This document shows positions 1 to 7,693 of a DNA stretch of 44,988 bases, piece by piece. Under the pieces are notes generated by a model. It searched no databases, was not told the origin of the DNA, and saw nothing but the letters and a program-made list of their open reading frames with translations. Position numbers and translations under genes: made by a program. The stretch's first letter is position 1. Each line of letters opens with the position of its first letter. This DNA is from an uncultured Alphaproteobacteria bacterium. GTDB lineage: Bacteria > Pseudomonadota > Alphaproteobacteria > RF32 > CAG-239. The stretch is from the NCBI GenBank assembly GCA_944391695.1, contig CALXUO010000023.1, positions 1-44,988 on the forward strand, given 5' to 3'.

Positions 1-88
1 GTCAGTTTATTTCTTCTGTTCCAAAGCGGGAAAATTTTGCTTGATATTAGCCCCTTTTGCAAAGGGGATTTATTCAAGCTCCAAACGG

Positions 89-298
89 CTACAAAGCGCG
101 GATTACTTGGGGGGGGGGGGGGGTAAACCGGCACTCAAAAACAGCCCCTAAAACCCCGCTTTTTTCACCCTCAATCATCAAATAATCACCCAATCTGCAC
201 CCCAAAGAGCTACCCGACAATTCAATACGACCAAACGCGGCTTGTGCATAACCCAAACCGCTCTTGCCAGCAATTACATTGCCTCTTCGTATTGCCAC
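89..298 (-). CDS. small protein of unknown function ending in a 15-C tract
   Basis: I do not recognise this gene. An AAGGAG ribosome site at 306-311 lies 7 bases before a GTG at 298-296, which is a better start than the ATG at 337. The product is about 70 residues, begins MAIRRGNVIAGKSGLGY, is glycine-rich, and has no clear signal peptide or membrane segment. Fifteen consecutive C bases (109-123 on this strand) encode four prolines just before the C-terminal residues QVIRAL and a TAG stop. With 14 or 17 C the frame stays open to the left edge of the window. It could therefore be the 5' part of a longer, slippage-disrupted or phase-variable gene, or simply a short gene followed by non-coding DNA. 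An inverted repeat (TTGTAAA/TTTACAA, 324-344) lies in its leader. Confidence 0.45.
   Translation of the reverse strand: MAIRRGNVIAGKSGLGYAQAAFGRIELSGSSLGCRLGDYLMIEGEKSGVLGAVFECRFTPPPPQVIRAL
109..123. repeat. homopolymer of 15 G (C on the minus strand)
   Basis: An uninterrupted run of 15 G on the plus strand. It lies inside the minus-strand ORF 89-298, close to its 3' end. Runs of this length are prone to slippage and are also hard to sequence, so the exact count is uncertain. Confidence 0.9.
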
Positions 299-472
299 GC
301 TCCAACTCCTTAAAGCAATATTTTTGTAAAATAACACTTTACAAACTACTATCCTTTAGCATAACAGCAAAAAAATAATTATGCAACTTTTTTATAAAAG
401 ACTCCCCAGATTATTTAAAAAAAAGCTCTCACCTAAACACCAATAGCCCTACGAGCAAGACCTAGTCTCATC

Positions 473-499
473 CGATTTGTTATAAAAAAACAAATCGGC
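473..499. repeat. perfect hairpin, 10-bp arms
   Basis: CCGATTTGTT and AACAAATCGG flank a short A/T loop. It lies downstream of the tRNA-His terminator on the minus strand. Positions 338-511 otherwise show no gene that I can support. Confidence 0.5.
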
Positions 500-511
500 A
501 TCCGCTCCAAC

Positions 512-574
512 AAAAAAAGCTCCCTCTGATTGATCTGTCCAACTTTCGGGGGACAGATCATAGGGGAGCTTTTT
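512..574 (-). terminator. long hairpin terminator after tRNA-His
   Basis: Two stacked stems: an outer AAAAAGCTCC/GGAGCTTTTT pair and an inner TGATCTGTCC/GGACAGATCA pair around a short loop. On the minus strand the stem ends in a run of seven T (512-518), so it fits a Rho-independent terminator for tRNA-His. The T run on the other side means it may also stop plus-strand transcripts. Confidence 0.75.
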
Positions 575-576
575 AA

Positions 577-654
577 TGGGGCGGATTATGAGACTCGAAC
601 TCACGACATCTGGTACCACAAACCAGCGCTCTAACCAACTGAGCTAAATCCGCC
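577..654 (-). tRNA. tRNA-His (anticodon GTG)
   Basis: Cloverleaf read on the minus strand. Acceptor GCGGATT pairs with AATCCGC; the D arm is GCTC/GAGC; the anticodon stem CTGGT/ACCAG encloses loop TTGTGGT with anticodon GTG; the T arm is GTGAG/CTCAT. The extra 5' G typical of tRNA-His (position -1, base 654) is encoded and faces discriminator C73 (base 580). CCA is encoded at 579-577. Confidence 0.95.
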
Positions 655-665
655 ATCAGGAAATC

Positions 666-694
666 TTTGTAATTGTAAACCCCCTCAAAGTCAA
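666..694 (-). promoter_or_regulatory. sigma70-type promoter of tRNA-His
   Basis: On the minus strand, TTGACT (694-689) is followed after 17 bases by TACAAA (671-666), a short distance before the mature tRNA-His at 654. The same TTGACT -35 element recurs before tRNA-Cys and the GNAT gene. Confidence 0.5.
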
Positions 695-781
695 GCAAAA
701 ATTTACAAAAAATATTTCCATATTAATAATTTATTTTCTTTTTAGAGCTATTCTCACAAAAAACGTAAAATATTATCTCCG

Positions 782-1978
782 ATGGTGATTAATATGCAGC
801 TAACTTCTTTCTATAAAAAAGCCTTATGTTGTGCCATAGCGGCGGCGAGTTTATTTTTAGCCTCTCATGCTCAAGCAGCTTCCAAACGCACTACATCATC
901 CATTGTAATTGATGCCCTATCAGGAGAAGTAATAAGTTCTTCCAATGCCGACAAAAAGCGTTATCCGGCCTCACTAACCAAACTAATGACATTATACATA
1001 ACCTTTAGTGCATTGGAAAAAGGCGACATCACCTTTGATGACAAGCTCAAAGTATCGCGTCATGCCGCCAACCGCGAACCGTCGCGCATTGGGGTAAAAC
1101 CGGGTGAAACCATCTCGGTCAAAGAAGCGGTTTTGGCACTTATCGTAAAATCCGCCAACGACTGCGCCAGCGTTCTTGCCGAAAATTTAGGCGGCTCGGA
1201 AGAAGAATTTGCCGAACTCATGACACAAACAGCCAAAGATTTGGGCATGAAAAACACTACTTTCAAAAATGCCTCCGGTCTGCCCAACCGCGAGCAAAAG
1301 ACCACAGCCCGCGACATGGCCATATTAGCCAGCGCCATATATCATCATTTTCCCGAATACTATGACTTATTTTCCACTCCGAAATTCAAATACAAAGAGC
1401 TGACTTTTTACAATCACAATCACCTCTTAAAACATTTCAAAGGGGCCGACGGCATGAAGACAGGCTACACCTCGGCAGCAGGCTACAACATTGTAACCTC
1501 GGCCGAACGCAACGGCCGCAGGGTTATTGCCGTAACCATGGGACACAACAGCACTAAGGATAGAGATTTGAAAGTAGCCAAACTAATGAACTACGGTTTC
1601 AAAAAGCTTGAAAACAACCAACAACCTCCGCATCGTATGTATGCCAAATTGGAGCTTCCGGAATTTGACGACTTTGAAAATTCCGACGACAAGGTCTGGG
1701 GGATCCAAATCGGGGCATTTTCCAATTATATCAAAGCCCGCAACTACGCTCTTGACATTCAGGGAAAAATTCATTTACCCTATGCGCAAAAGACCGAGAT
1801 CAATGTCGAACCGGCCACCACCGGAGCGGCGGTTGTATATCGGTCTCAACTCATAGGCCTAGCCAAGCACGAAGCCGAAAAGACTTGCTACAGCCTAAAC
1901 AACTCAAACAAATCCTGCATTGTAGTATCCATACAACCAGCAAACAACCAACATTTAGCGATGTCCGAACATGAATAA
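782..1978 (+). CDS. D-alanyl-D-alanine carboxypeptidase (penicillin-binding protein) with C-terminal SPOR domain
   Basis: A low-molecular-weight PBP of the DacA/DacF type (peptidase S11). It removes the terminal D-Ala from peptidoglycan pentapeptides in the periplasm. Residues 1-32 form a signal peptide ending in AQA. The active-site motifs are in order: S64-x-x-K67 (SLTK), S124-A-N126 and K226-T-G228. A SPOR domain follows at about 305-385 (from WGIQIGAFSNY), which would target the enzyme to denuded septal glycan. The start could instead be ATG 794, which has GGTGA 5 bases upstream and gives a tidier signal peptide. The 3' end overlaps mipZ by 8 bases, so the two are probably translated from one message. 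Confidence 0.9.
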   Translation: MVINMQLTSFYKKALCCAIAAASLFLASHAQAASKRTTSSIVIDALSGEVISSSNADKKRYPASLTKLMTLYITFSALEKGDITFDDKLKVSRHAANREPSRIGVKPGETISVKEAVLALIVKSANDCASVLAENLGGSEEEFAELMTQTAKDLGMKNTTFKNASGLPNREQKTTARDMAILASAIYHHFPEYYDLFSTPKFKYKELTFYNHNHLLKHFKGADGMKTGYTSAAGYNIVTSAERNGRRVIAVTMGHNSTKDRDLKVAKLMNYGFKKLENNQQPPHRMYAKLELPEFDDFENSDDKVWGIQIGAFSNYIKARNYALDIQGKIHLPYAQKTEINVEPATTGAAVVYRSQLIGLAKHEAEKTCYSLNNSNKSCIVVSIQPANNQHLAMSEHE

Positions 1979-2771
1979 TACCGAAACATCAAAAGCCCAC
2001 ATAATAGTAATCGGCAACGAGAAAGGCGGCACCGGCAAATCGACTCTTGCCATGCATTTAGCAATTAAGCTCATGCAAGAAAACTACCATGTTGCCGTAA
2101 TCGACTTAGACGGGCGCCAAGGCTCTTTGACCAAATATGTCAACAACCGCCGCAATTTTTGTTCCAAGCATCAAATAACCCTATTAACTCCGGTACACTA
2201 TGTCTTTGAACCTCTGTCCGATGCCGGCAACATCGAAGAGATAAAAGATCTAATAAAAGAATTACGAGCAAAATTCGACGCCATAATTATAGATACCCCT
2301 GGCAGCAAAAACTATTTGTTTGAGCTTGCGCATCAATACCCGCACACTCTGATAACTCCGATTGGCGACAGTTTGGTTGACTTGTCCTCAATAGCCGACA
2401 TTGACCCTAACAGCAACGAAATCATAAATACTGGTTGCTATGCCGAATTTGTTTGGGAGACAAAAAAGCACCTGGCCTCTCAAGGGCTTCCCTATCTCAA
2501 TTGGGTAGTTTGCGGCAACAAGATATCAACGATTCGCTCTCACAACAAACTATCTGTTTTTGCCAAACTGGAAAACCTATCCAAACTCTATGGTTTCAGG
2601 TTTACCGAAGGCCTAAAAGACCGAGTAATTTACAAAGAACTTTTTTTAGACGGGCTTACCGTTTTGGATTTAAGCCGCGAAGATTTACATCGTCGCATGA
2701 GCATATCGCACCTTGCCGCCAAAATGGAGCTTAACTCCTTGGTTGAATTTATTTTTGCCAAACAATGCTGA
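1971..2771 (+). CDS. mipZ: MipZ, ParA-family ATPase that positions the division site
   Basis: MipZ is an alphaproteobacterial ParA-like ATPase. It forms a gradient from ParB at the poles and inhibits FtsZ polymerisation, confining the Z ring to midcell. The protein has 266 residues, about the family length. It carries the deviant Walker A GNEKGGTGKST (residues 15-25, signature K18 and catalytic K23) and the A' stretch VIDLDGRQGSL. The C-terminal half contains the MipZ-like VVCGNKIS and YGFRFTEGLKDRVIYKELF segments. Its start overlaps the carboxypeptidase stop and has no obvious Shine-Dalgarno, which suggests translational coupling. Its target FtsZ is encoded in the same window. A general ParA is less likely because no parB is adjacent. 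Confidence 0.85.
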   Translation: MNNTETSKAHIIVIGNEKGGTGKSTLAMHLAIKLMQENYHVAVIDLDGRQGSLTKYVNNRRNFCSKHQITLLTPVHYVFEPLSDAGNIEEIKDLIKELRAKFDAIIIDTPGSKNYLFELAHQYPHTLITPIGDSLVDLSSIADIDPNSNEIINTGCYAEFVWETKKHLASQGLPYLNWVVCGNKISTIRSHNKLSVFAKLENLSKLYGFRFTEGLKDRVIYKELFLDGLTVLDLSREDLHRRMSISHLAAKMELNSLVEFIFAKQC

Positions 2772-2799
2772 TAACTTTGTCATAATCCTTGTTTTTCCG

Positions 2800-2821
2800 C
2801 CTGTAGATGATAAATTACAGG
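2800..2821. repeat. inverted repeat upstream of pgm
   Basis: CCTGTA, ten bases, then TACAGG, just before the pgm ribosome site (AAGGAG followed by ATATT and the ATG). It could be an operator or a leader hairpin. No function can be assigned from sequence alone. Confidence 0.3.
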
Positions 2822-2850
2822 ATATAACGATATAAAACAAAGGAGATATT

Positions 2851-4470
2851 ATGATTACCACCGTAAAGACAACCCCCTACACCGATCAAAAAATGGGGAC
2901 GGCCGGGCTTCGCCGCAAATCCAACATCGTCATGCAGGAAAACTACATTGAAAACTTTATGCAAAGCATTTTCAATGTGATAGGCGATTTGTCAGACAAA
3001 ACATTTTTGGTTGGCGGCGACGGGCGTTTTTATAATGACATTGCCATCCAAAAAATTATCAAAATGGCAGCCGCCAACGGTGTAAAAAAATTGATTATCG
3101 GCCAAAACGGTTTTGTTTCCACCCCGGCCGGTTCCAACATCATCCTAAAAAACAAATTAAACGGCGGCTTTATTTTATCTGCTTCGCACAATCCCGGTGG
3201 CATTTCGGGTGATTTTGGCATCAAATACTCCAACGAAACCGGCGGACAAATTCCCAGTTCGATTAGCGACAAGATTTATCAACAAACCCTAAAGATTGCA
3301 GAATACAAAATATGTTTAGGCCCCGATGTTGATTTATCCCGTCTTGGTATCCAAGAATATTGCGGTATGACGATTGAGGTTATAGATCCGGTCAAAGACT
3401 ATGTTGAGTTGATGCAAAAGATTTTTGATTTTGCGGCAATCAGAAAAATGTTTTCGCAAGGATTTACTATGCGTTTTGATGCCATGAATGCGGTTACCGG
3501 CCCTTATGCGGTTGCCATATTTGAGGATTTGCTTGGCGCCGCCAAAGGCTCCGTGGTCAATGCAACCCCAAAACCTGATTTTGGCGGTTTGCATCCTGAT
3601 CCAAATTTAGTATATGCCAAAGAATTGGTTGATTTCATGTTTTCCGACCAAGCCGCCGATTTTGGTGCCGCCAATGACGGCGACGGCGACCGCAACATGA
3701 TTCTGGGCAAAAGTTTCTTTGTAACCCCCAACGACAGCCTGGCCATTTTAACTGACCATTACAATCTTATTCCTTATTATAAAAACGGCATTTACGGTGT
3801 TGCCAAATCGGCCGCCACCTCAACAGCGGTTGCCCGTGTAGCCCAAGCCCACAATATTGGCTATTACGAGGTACCCACAGGCTGGAAATATTTTGTTAAT
3901 CTGATGGATTCCAACCGCATTACTTTTTGCGGTGAAGAAAGCTTTGGCACCGGTTCCTCACACATCAGGGAAAAAGACGGCATTTGGGCGGTATTGTTCT
4001 GGCTCAACATTTTAGCGGCAACCGGCAAAACGGTTGAAGAAATCACCACCGAGCATTGGCAAAAATACGGCCGCAGCTATTACATCCGCTTTGATTTCGA
4101 AGGGGTTGACACGGCAGTTGCCGACAAACTAATGCTTGATTTGGAAAACAAACTTCCGTCTCTAAGCGGCAAAATTTTCGGAGATTTTGTTGTTTCCGCG
4201 GCCGCTCCGTTTGTCTACAACGATCCGGTAGACGGCTCATCGACCAAAAACGGGCTTATAATCAAATTTACTGATGGTTCTCGCATAGTTTACCGCTTAT
4301 CCGGGACAGGATCGTCTGGAGCAACTATCCGTGTTTATCTGGAGCGTTTCAGCGCCAAAGACATTTTGCAAAACCCTCTTGACATGGTATCGCCTCTTGC
4401 GCGCATAGCGTTAGATGTTGCGGAAATTCCCGAAAGGACAGGAAAACACCAAGCCGATGTTGTTACATAG
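2851..4470 (+). CDS. pgm: alpha-D-glucose phosphoglucomutase
   Basis: Interconverts glucose 1-phosphate and glucose 6-phosphate in the cytoplasm, linking glycolysis with nucleotide-sugar, glycogen and surface polysaccharide synthesis. The 539 residues match the long PGM subfamily rather than the shorter phosphomannomutases or GlmM. Motifs: catalytic serine loop SASHNPGG (S112, phosphorylated serine), metal loop DGDGDR (276-281), sugar loop GEESFGTGSSHIREKDG, and the C-terminal phosphate loop RLSGTGSSGATIRVY. The start is fixed by a strong AAGGAG before ATG 2851. The stop overlaps the next gene by 14 bases, so that gene is probably co-transcribed. Confidence 0.95.
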   Translation: MITTVKTTPYTDQKMGTAGLRRKSNIVMQENYIENFMQSIFNVIGDLSDKTFLVGGDGRFYNDIAIQKIIKMAAANGVKKLIIGQNGFVSTPAGSNIILKNKLNGGFILSASHNPGGISGDFGIKYSNETGGQIPSSISDKIYQQTLKIAEYKICLGPDVDLSRLGIQEYCGMTIEVIDPVKDYVELMQKIFDFAAIRKMFSQGFTMRFDAMNAVTGPYAVAIFEDLLGAAKGSVVNATPKPDFGGLHPDPNLVYAKELVDFMFSDQAADFGAANDGDGDRNMILGKSFFVTPNDSLAILTDHYNLIPYYKNGIYGVAKSAATSTAVARVAQAHNIGYYEVPTGWKYFVNLMDSNRITFCGEESFGTGSSHIREKDGIWAVLFWLNILAATGKTVEEITTEHWQKYGRSYYIRFDFEGVDTAVADKLMLDLENKLPSLSGKIFGDFVVSAAAPFVYNDPVDGSSTKNGLIIKFTDGSRIVYRLSGTGSSGATIRVYLERFSAKDILQNPLDMVSPLARIALDVAEIPERTGKHQADVVT

Positions 4471-5566
4471 ATTTTGCAAAATATCAGCCGTTGCGGCATT
4501 TATGCTTGCGGCATTGTTAAACAATGCCGCCGCTGGTTTATATGGTTTTCATCACTACAATCCCTATACTCGCCAAGAGCGCATACTCAACTCAAGCACC
4601 ATTCCGCAAAATATTTTCAATTATCGCAAAGCCATGCGCGATAACTTACTTATGCTTATACGCTACGCCAAAGCGCAAAACCCAGCATTTAAGATTATCA
4701 CACACGAAGGCCAAGATTTGCTGACCAAAAGTCGTTGGGAATATGACCGTGAAGGGTACAATCGCGCCAGAATGGAGGCCGAAGCCAAAGACGATTCATT
4801 TCTATTTCATCACAATTTTACCGAGCAAGAGCCCAAGCGTTATACTGATGCTTATGACTATCTTCAACTGGTAGATGCGGTAGCCCTCAACAATCTCTAT
4901 TGCGGCAATGGCAAAGAAAATCAGGTTGCCAAAAACCATGGTTTAAGCTCCATAACCATAGAGCAATGTGCCGATCAAAATGCTTTGGAAGCCTCTCAGG
5001 TTAGCGCCATGATAGATAAAAAAATAACTTACGGCTTCACTTCTTTGGCCGATGCTTTTAACAACACCGGCGACCACAATTCATTAAATGATTCTTCCAA
5101 AAACATTGAAGAAGTGGATGATGCGCAAAATATTCTTATTATAACCGATGACAGTCGCTATTCTTCCAAAGAGGCTTTTGTAGCCGATTTATTAAAGACC
5201 AACTATGACATAATAATTATGAAGCCACTGTTTGCCAACCACGAGAGGTTTGACGCCGAAGACCTAAGGCGTTTACACTTCAAACGCAATGGTTCAAAAA
5301 GGCTGCTGATAGCCGAGCTAAACGTCTCTGAGACCTCGCCGCAGGACTATTTTTGGCAAAAAGATTGGGCCAAAGGCTCACCGTCATGGCTTGTAAGGGA
5401 ATCATTCTCTTCCCCTGATGGCATAATTGTAAGATACTGGGATCCAGAGTGGCAAAAAATTATTTCGCGTTATTTTAAGGACATTGTCAACGAAGGATTT
5501 GACGGAATATTTTTTACCGGAGTTGAGAATTATCATTATTTTGAAGACCAAAATCCGTTGGAGTGA
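4457..5566 (+). CDS. secreted GH114/TM1410-like glycoside hydrolase family protein
   Basis: About 369 residues. I chose ATG 4457, inside the end of pgm, because it puts a signal peptide at the N-terminus (hydrophobic stretch, cleavage near NNAAA/GLYGF at about residue 26). An upstream in-frame start at 4415 would add a charged extension. The mature protein resembles the TM1410/MJ1477-like TIM-barrel family related to endo-alpha-1,4-polygalactosaminidases (GH114). It shows a YAKAQNPAFKIITHEGQDLL segment, a DAVALNNLYCG strand end, RYWDPEWQKII, and a C-terminal GFDGIFFTGVENYHYFE. Where relatives often have acidic residues after the DAVAL strand this protein has NNL, so activity is uncertain. Coupling to pgm hints at polysaccharide metabolism. 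The substrate is unknown. Confidence 0.6.
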   Translation: MLLHRFCKISAVAAFMLAALLNNAAAGLYGFHHYNPYTRQERILNSSTIPQNIFNYRKAMRDNLLMLIRYAKAQNPAFKIITHEGQDLLTKSRWEYDREGYNRARMEAEAKDDSFLFHHNFTEQEPKRYTDAYDYLQLVDAVALNNLYCGNGKENQVAKNHGLSSITIEQCADQNALEASQVSAMIDKKITYGFTSLADAFNNTGDHNSLNDSSKNIEEVDDAQNILIITDDSRYSSKEAFVADLLKTNYDIIIMKPLFANHERFDAEDLRRLHFKRNGSKRLLIAELNVSETSPQDYFWQKDWAKGSPSWLVRESFSSPDGIIVRYWDPEWQKIISRYFKDIVNEGFDGIFFTGVENYHYFEDQNPLE

Positions 5567-5572
5567 TTTTAG

Positions 5573-5836
5573 ATGAATGAAGCAGAAATTTTTGAAGTAT
5601 CCCGCGATGCCATTTTCACATTACTCAAAGTAGTAACACCTGTTATAGGTGTTGCCTTAGCTGTTGGTTTGATTATTGGTATTTTCCAGGCTCTGACCCA
5701 AATACAAGAAATGACCTTAGCCTTTGTACCCAAGATTATATGTGTATTTCTTACCTTGGTGTTGTTGTTTCCGTTTATGTTCAACCAGATGCAAACCTTA
5801 TCAGATTCGCTTTTTGCCAAGATTGCCGGCGGCTAG
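5573..5836 (+). CDS. fliQ: FliQ, flagellar export gate subunit
   Basis: FliQ (87 residues) forms the FliPQR export gate in the inner membrane at the base of the flagellum. Two hydrophobic hairpin helices (about 19-41 and 48-71) and the family pattern IFQALTQIQEMTLAFVPKI identify it. It opens the run fliQ-fliR-flhB, with a GGAG site at the end of the upstream gene. fliP is not adjacent. Confidence 0.95.
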   Translation: MNEAEIFEVSRDAIFTLLKVVTPVIGVALAVGLIIGIFQALTQIQEMTLAFVPKIICVFLTLVLLFPFMFNQMQTLSDSLFAKIAGG

Positions 5837-5852
5837 TTAAGAGATAAACCAG

Positions 5853-6608
5853 ATGACCGAGTTATTTAACATAACGCTCTACAACTATCTGATGATTTTT
5901 ATGCGTGTAGGTGCAATTTTAATGCTGATGCCCGGATTTTCGGCATCTTATGTCAGTATGCAAATACGTCTTATTTTGGCTTTAGCGCTGACTCTGGTTT
6001 TGCTTCCCGTCATTTCACCGCTTATTCCGCCCGAGCCGCTGGATTTCAGCCAACAACTGTATTTCATATTAAATGAAATAAGCGTTGGTATTTTTCTTGG
6101 CATAATCATGCAAGTTTTGTTTTTTGCACTTAATTTTGCCGGCTCCATAGCTTCGCAGGCCATAGGTTTTTCCAACGCCCAAATGTTTGATCCTGCATTT
6201 CAAACTCAAACCATGTTGATAGAAACTTTCTTAAGTATTGTGGCAATAACTTTCATCTTTATCACCGACATTCATCATCTAATGATAGGAGCTTTGGTTG
6301 ACAGCTATCAGCTTTTCAAGCCGGGAGAGACGCTTCCTTGGGATGATTTTGCCAAACACATGACACAAACCATCAGCCAATCATTTACCTTTGGGTTTAA
6401 GCTAGGTTCACCCTTTATAGCCTTCACCATAGTTTTTTATTCTGGCATGGGATTGGTATCACGCCTAATGCCGCAACTTAACATTTTTTTTCTATCCTTG
6501 CCTCTGCAAATATATTTAGGGCTTGGGATGTTGTTTTTAACGGTTCCGGTCATAATTTTGGTATTTTTCCGCTATTATGACGATGGGCTTTATTTCTTCA
6601 CCAACTAG
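5853..6608 (+). CDS. fliR: FliR, flagellar export gate subunit
   Basis: An integral membrane protein of 251 residues, the usual FliR length. It completes the FliPQR gate of the flagellar type III export apparatus. Several hydrophobic segments are visible, with family signatures MRVGAILMLMPGFSASYVS near the N-terminus, FALNFAGSIASQAIGFSNA in the middle and GLVSRLMPQLNIFFLSLPLQ toward the C-terminus. It starts 16 bases after fliQ and ends 11 bases before flhB, consistent with one operon. Confidence 0.95.
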   Translation: MTELFNITLYNYLMIFMRVGAILMLMPGFSASYVSMQIRLILALALTLVLLPVISPLIPPEPLDFSQQLYFILNEISVGIFLGIIMQVLFFALNFAGSIASQAIGFSNAQMFDPAFQTQTMLIETFLSIVAITFIFITDIHHLMIGALVDSYQLFKPGETLPWDDFAKHMTQTISQSFTFGFKLGSPFIAFTIVFYSGMGLVSRLMPQLNIFFLSLPLQIYLGLGMLFLTVPVIILVFFRYYDDGLYFFTN

Positions 6609-6619
6609 AGGAGATAAAG

Positions 6620-7693
6620 ATGGTAGCCCCCGAAGATGAAGACGAAGCCTCCAAAACCGAAGAACCTTCCGAACGAAAGATAAGCAAAGCCAAGGAGGAA
6701 GGTGATGTTGCCATCTCTCAAGATGCCAAAAGTTTTATTATTTTTTTGGGATCATTGTTTGTGGTTTGGTTGTTTATTCCCATTATGTTCAAATGGCTAG
6801 GCTCCATTGGTTCGTCTTTTATTGAAAGAGCAGGAACGACTCACGTTGATGTCGGCAATTTTATGATTATTCTCAAACAAGGTGTTTTTGGCTTTTTTAA
6901 AGTAATGGCGATTCCTTTTGTTATATTTATGGTTTTAGGCATCATAGCATCCTTAAGCCAAACCGGATTTATTTATGCTCCGAAAAAACTTGAACCCAAC
7001 TGGAACAAGCTGAACATTTTTGCGGCATTGCCTAATTTTATTAACAAACAAAAAATTGTTGAAAGCATTAAAGGAATAATAAAAATAACGGTTGTAAGTT
7101 TTCTTGCCTATAAAGTTATTCAGCCCTATCTTCCAGAGGCCGAATTGATGCCCACCATGTCTGAATACGGTATTTTAGATTTTATTCATCATCTGGTTGT
7201 TTTGCTTTTACTTACGGTAACCATAGCTGTTTTGATAATTGCGGCCGGGGACTATGCCTGGCAAAAATACTCCCACTTGCAAAAATTGCGCATGACCAAA
7301 CAAGAGGTAAAAGAGGAATACAAACAAATGGAAGGTGACCCGTTGATTAAATCCAAAATACGTCAAATCCGGATGGAGAGGGCACGTCAACGCATGATGG
7401 AAAATGTCCCCAAGTCAGATGTTGTTATTGTCAACCCGACCCACTATGCTGTAGCATTACAATATGATATGAACACCATGCCGGCGCCAAAAGTAACAGC
7501 CAAAGGTGTTGATAACGTTGCTTTAAGAATAAAAGCATTAGCAGAGGAAAACGATGTTCCAATTGTAGAAAACCCGCCGTTGGCAAGAGCATTATTTGCC
7601 TCTACCGAACTTGATCAAACAATACCGACCGAACATTTCAAAGCCGTAGCCGAGGTAATTAACTATGTTATGCAGCTCAAAAACCAACAATAG
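6620..7693 (+). CDS. flhB: FlhB, flagellar export switch protein
   Basis: FlhB controls the change from rod/hook to filament export through autocleavage of its cytoplasmic domain. The protein has 357 residues: a charged N-terminus (SERKISKAKEEGDVAISQDAKS), four membrane segments to about residue 215, then a soluble domain with the cleavage motif N272-P-T-H275. An AGGAG site precedes the ATG. The gene overlaps the following cckA by 29 bases. The neighbourhood fliQ-fliR-flhB-cckA is, as I recall, also found in Caulobacter. Confidence 0.96.
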   Translation: MVAPEDEDEASKTEEPSERKISKAKEEGDVAISQDAKSFIIFLGSLFVVWLFIPIMFKWLGSIGSSFIERAGTTHVDVGNFMIILKQGVFGFFKVMAIPFVIFMVLGIIASLSQTGFIYAPKKLEPNWNKLNIFAALPNFINKQKIVESIKGIIKITVVSFLAYKVIQPYLPEAELMPTMSEYGILDFIHHLVVLLLLTVTIAVLIIAAGDYAWQKYSHLQKLRMTKQEVKEEYKQMEGDPLIKSKIRQIRMERARQRMMENVPKSDVVIVNPTHYAVALQYDMNTMPAPKVTAKGVDNVALRIKALAEENDVPIVENPPLARALFASTELDQTIPTEHFKAVAEVINYVMQLKNQQ

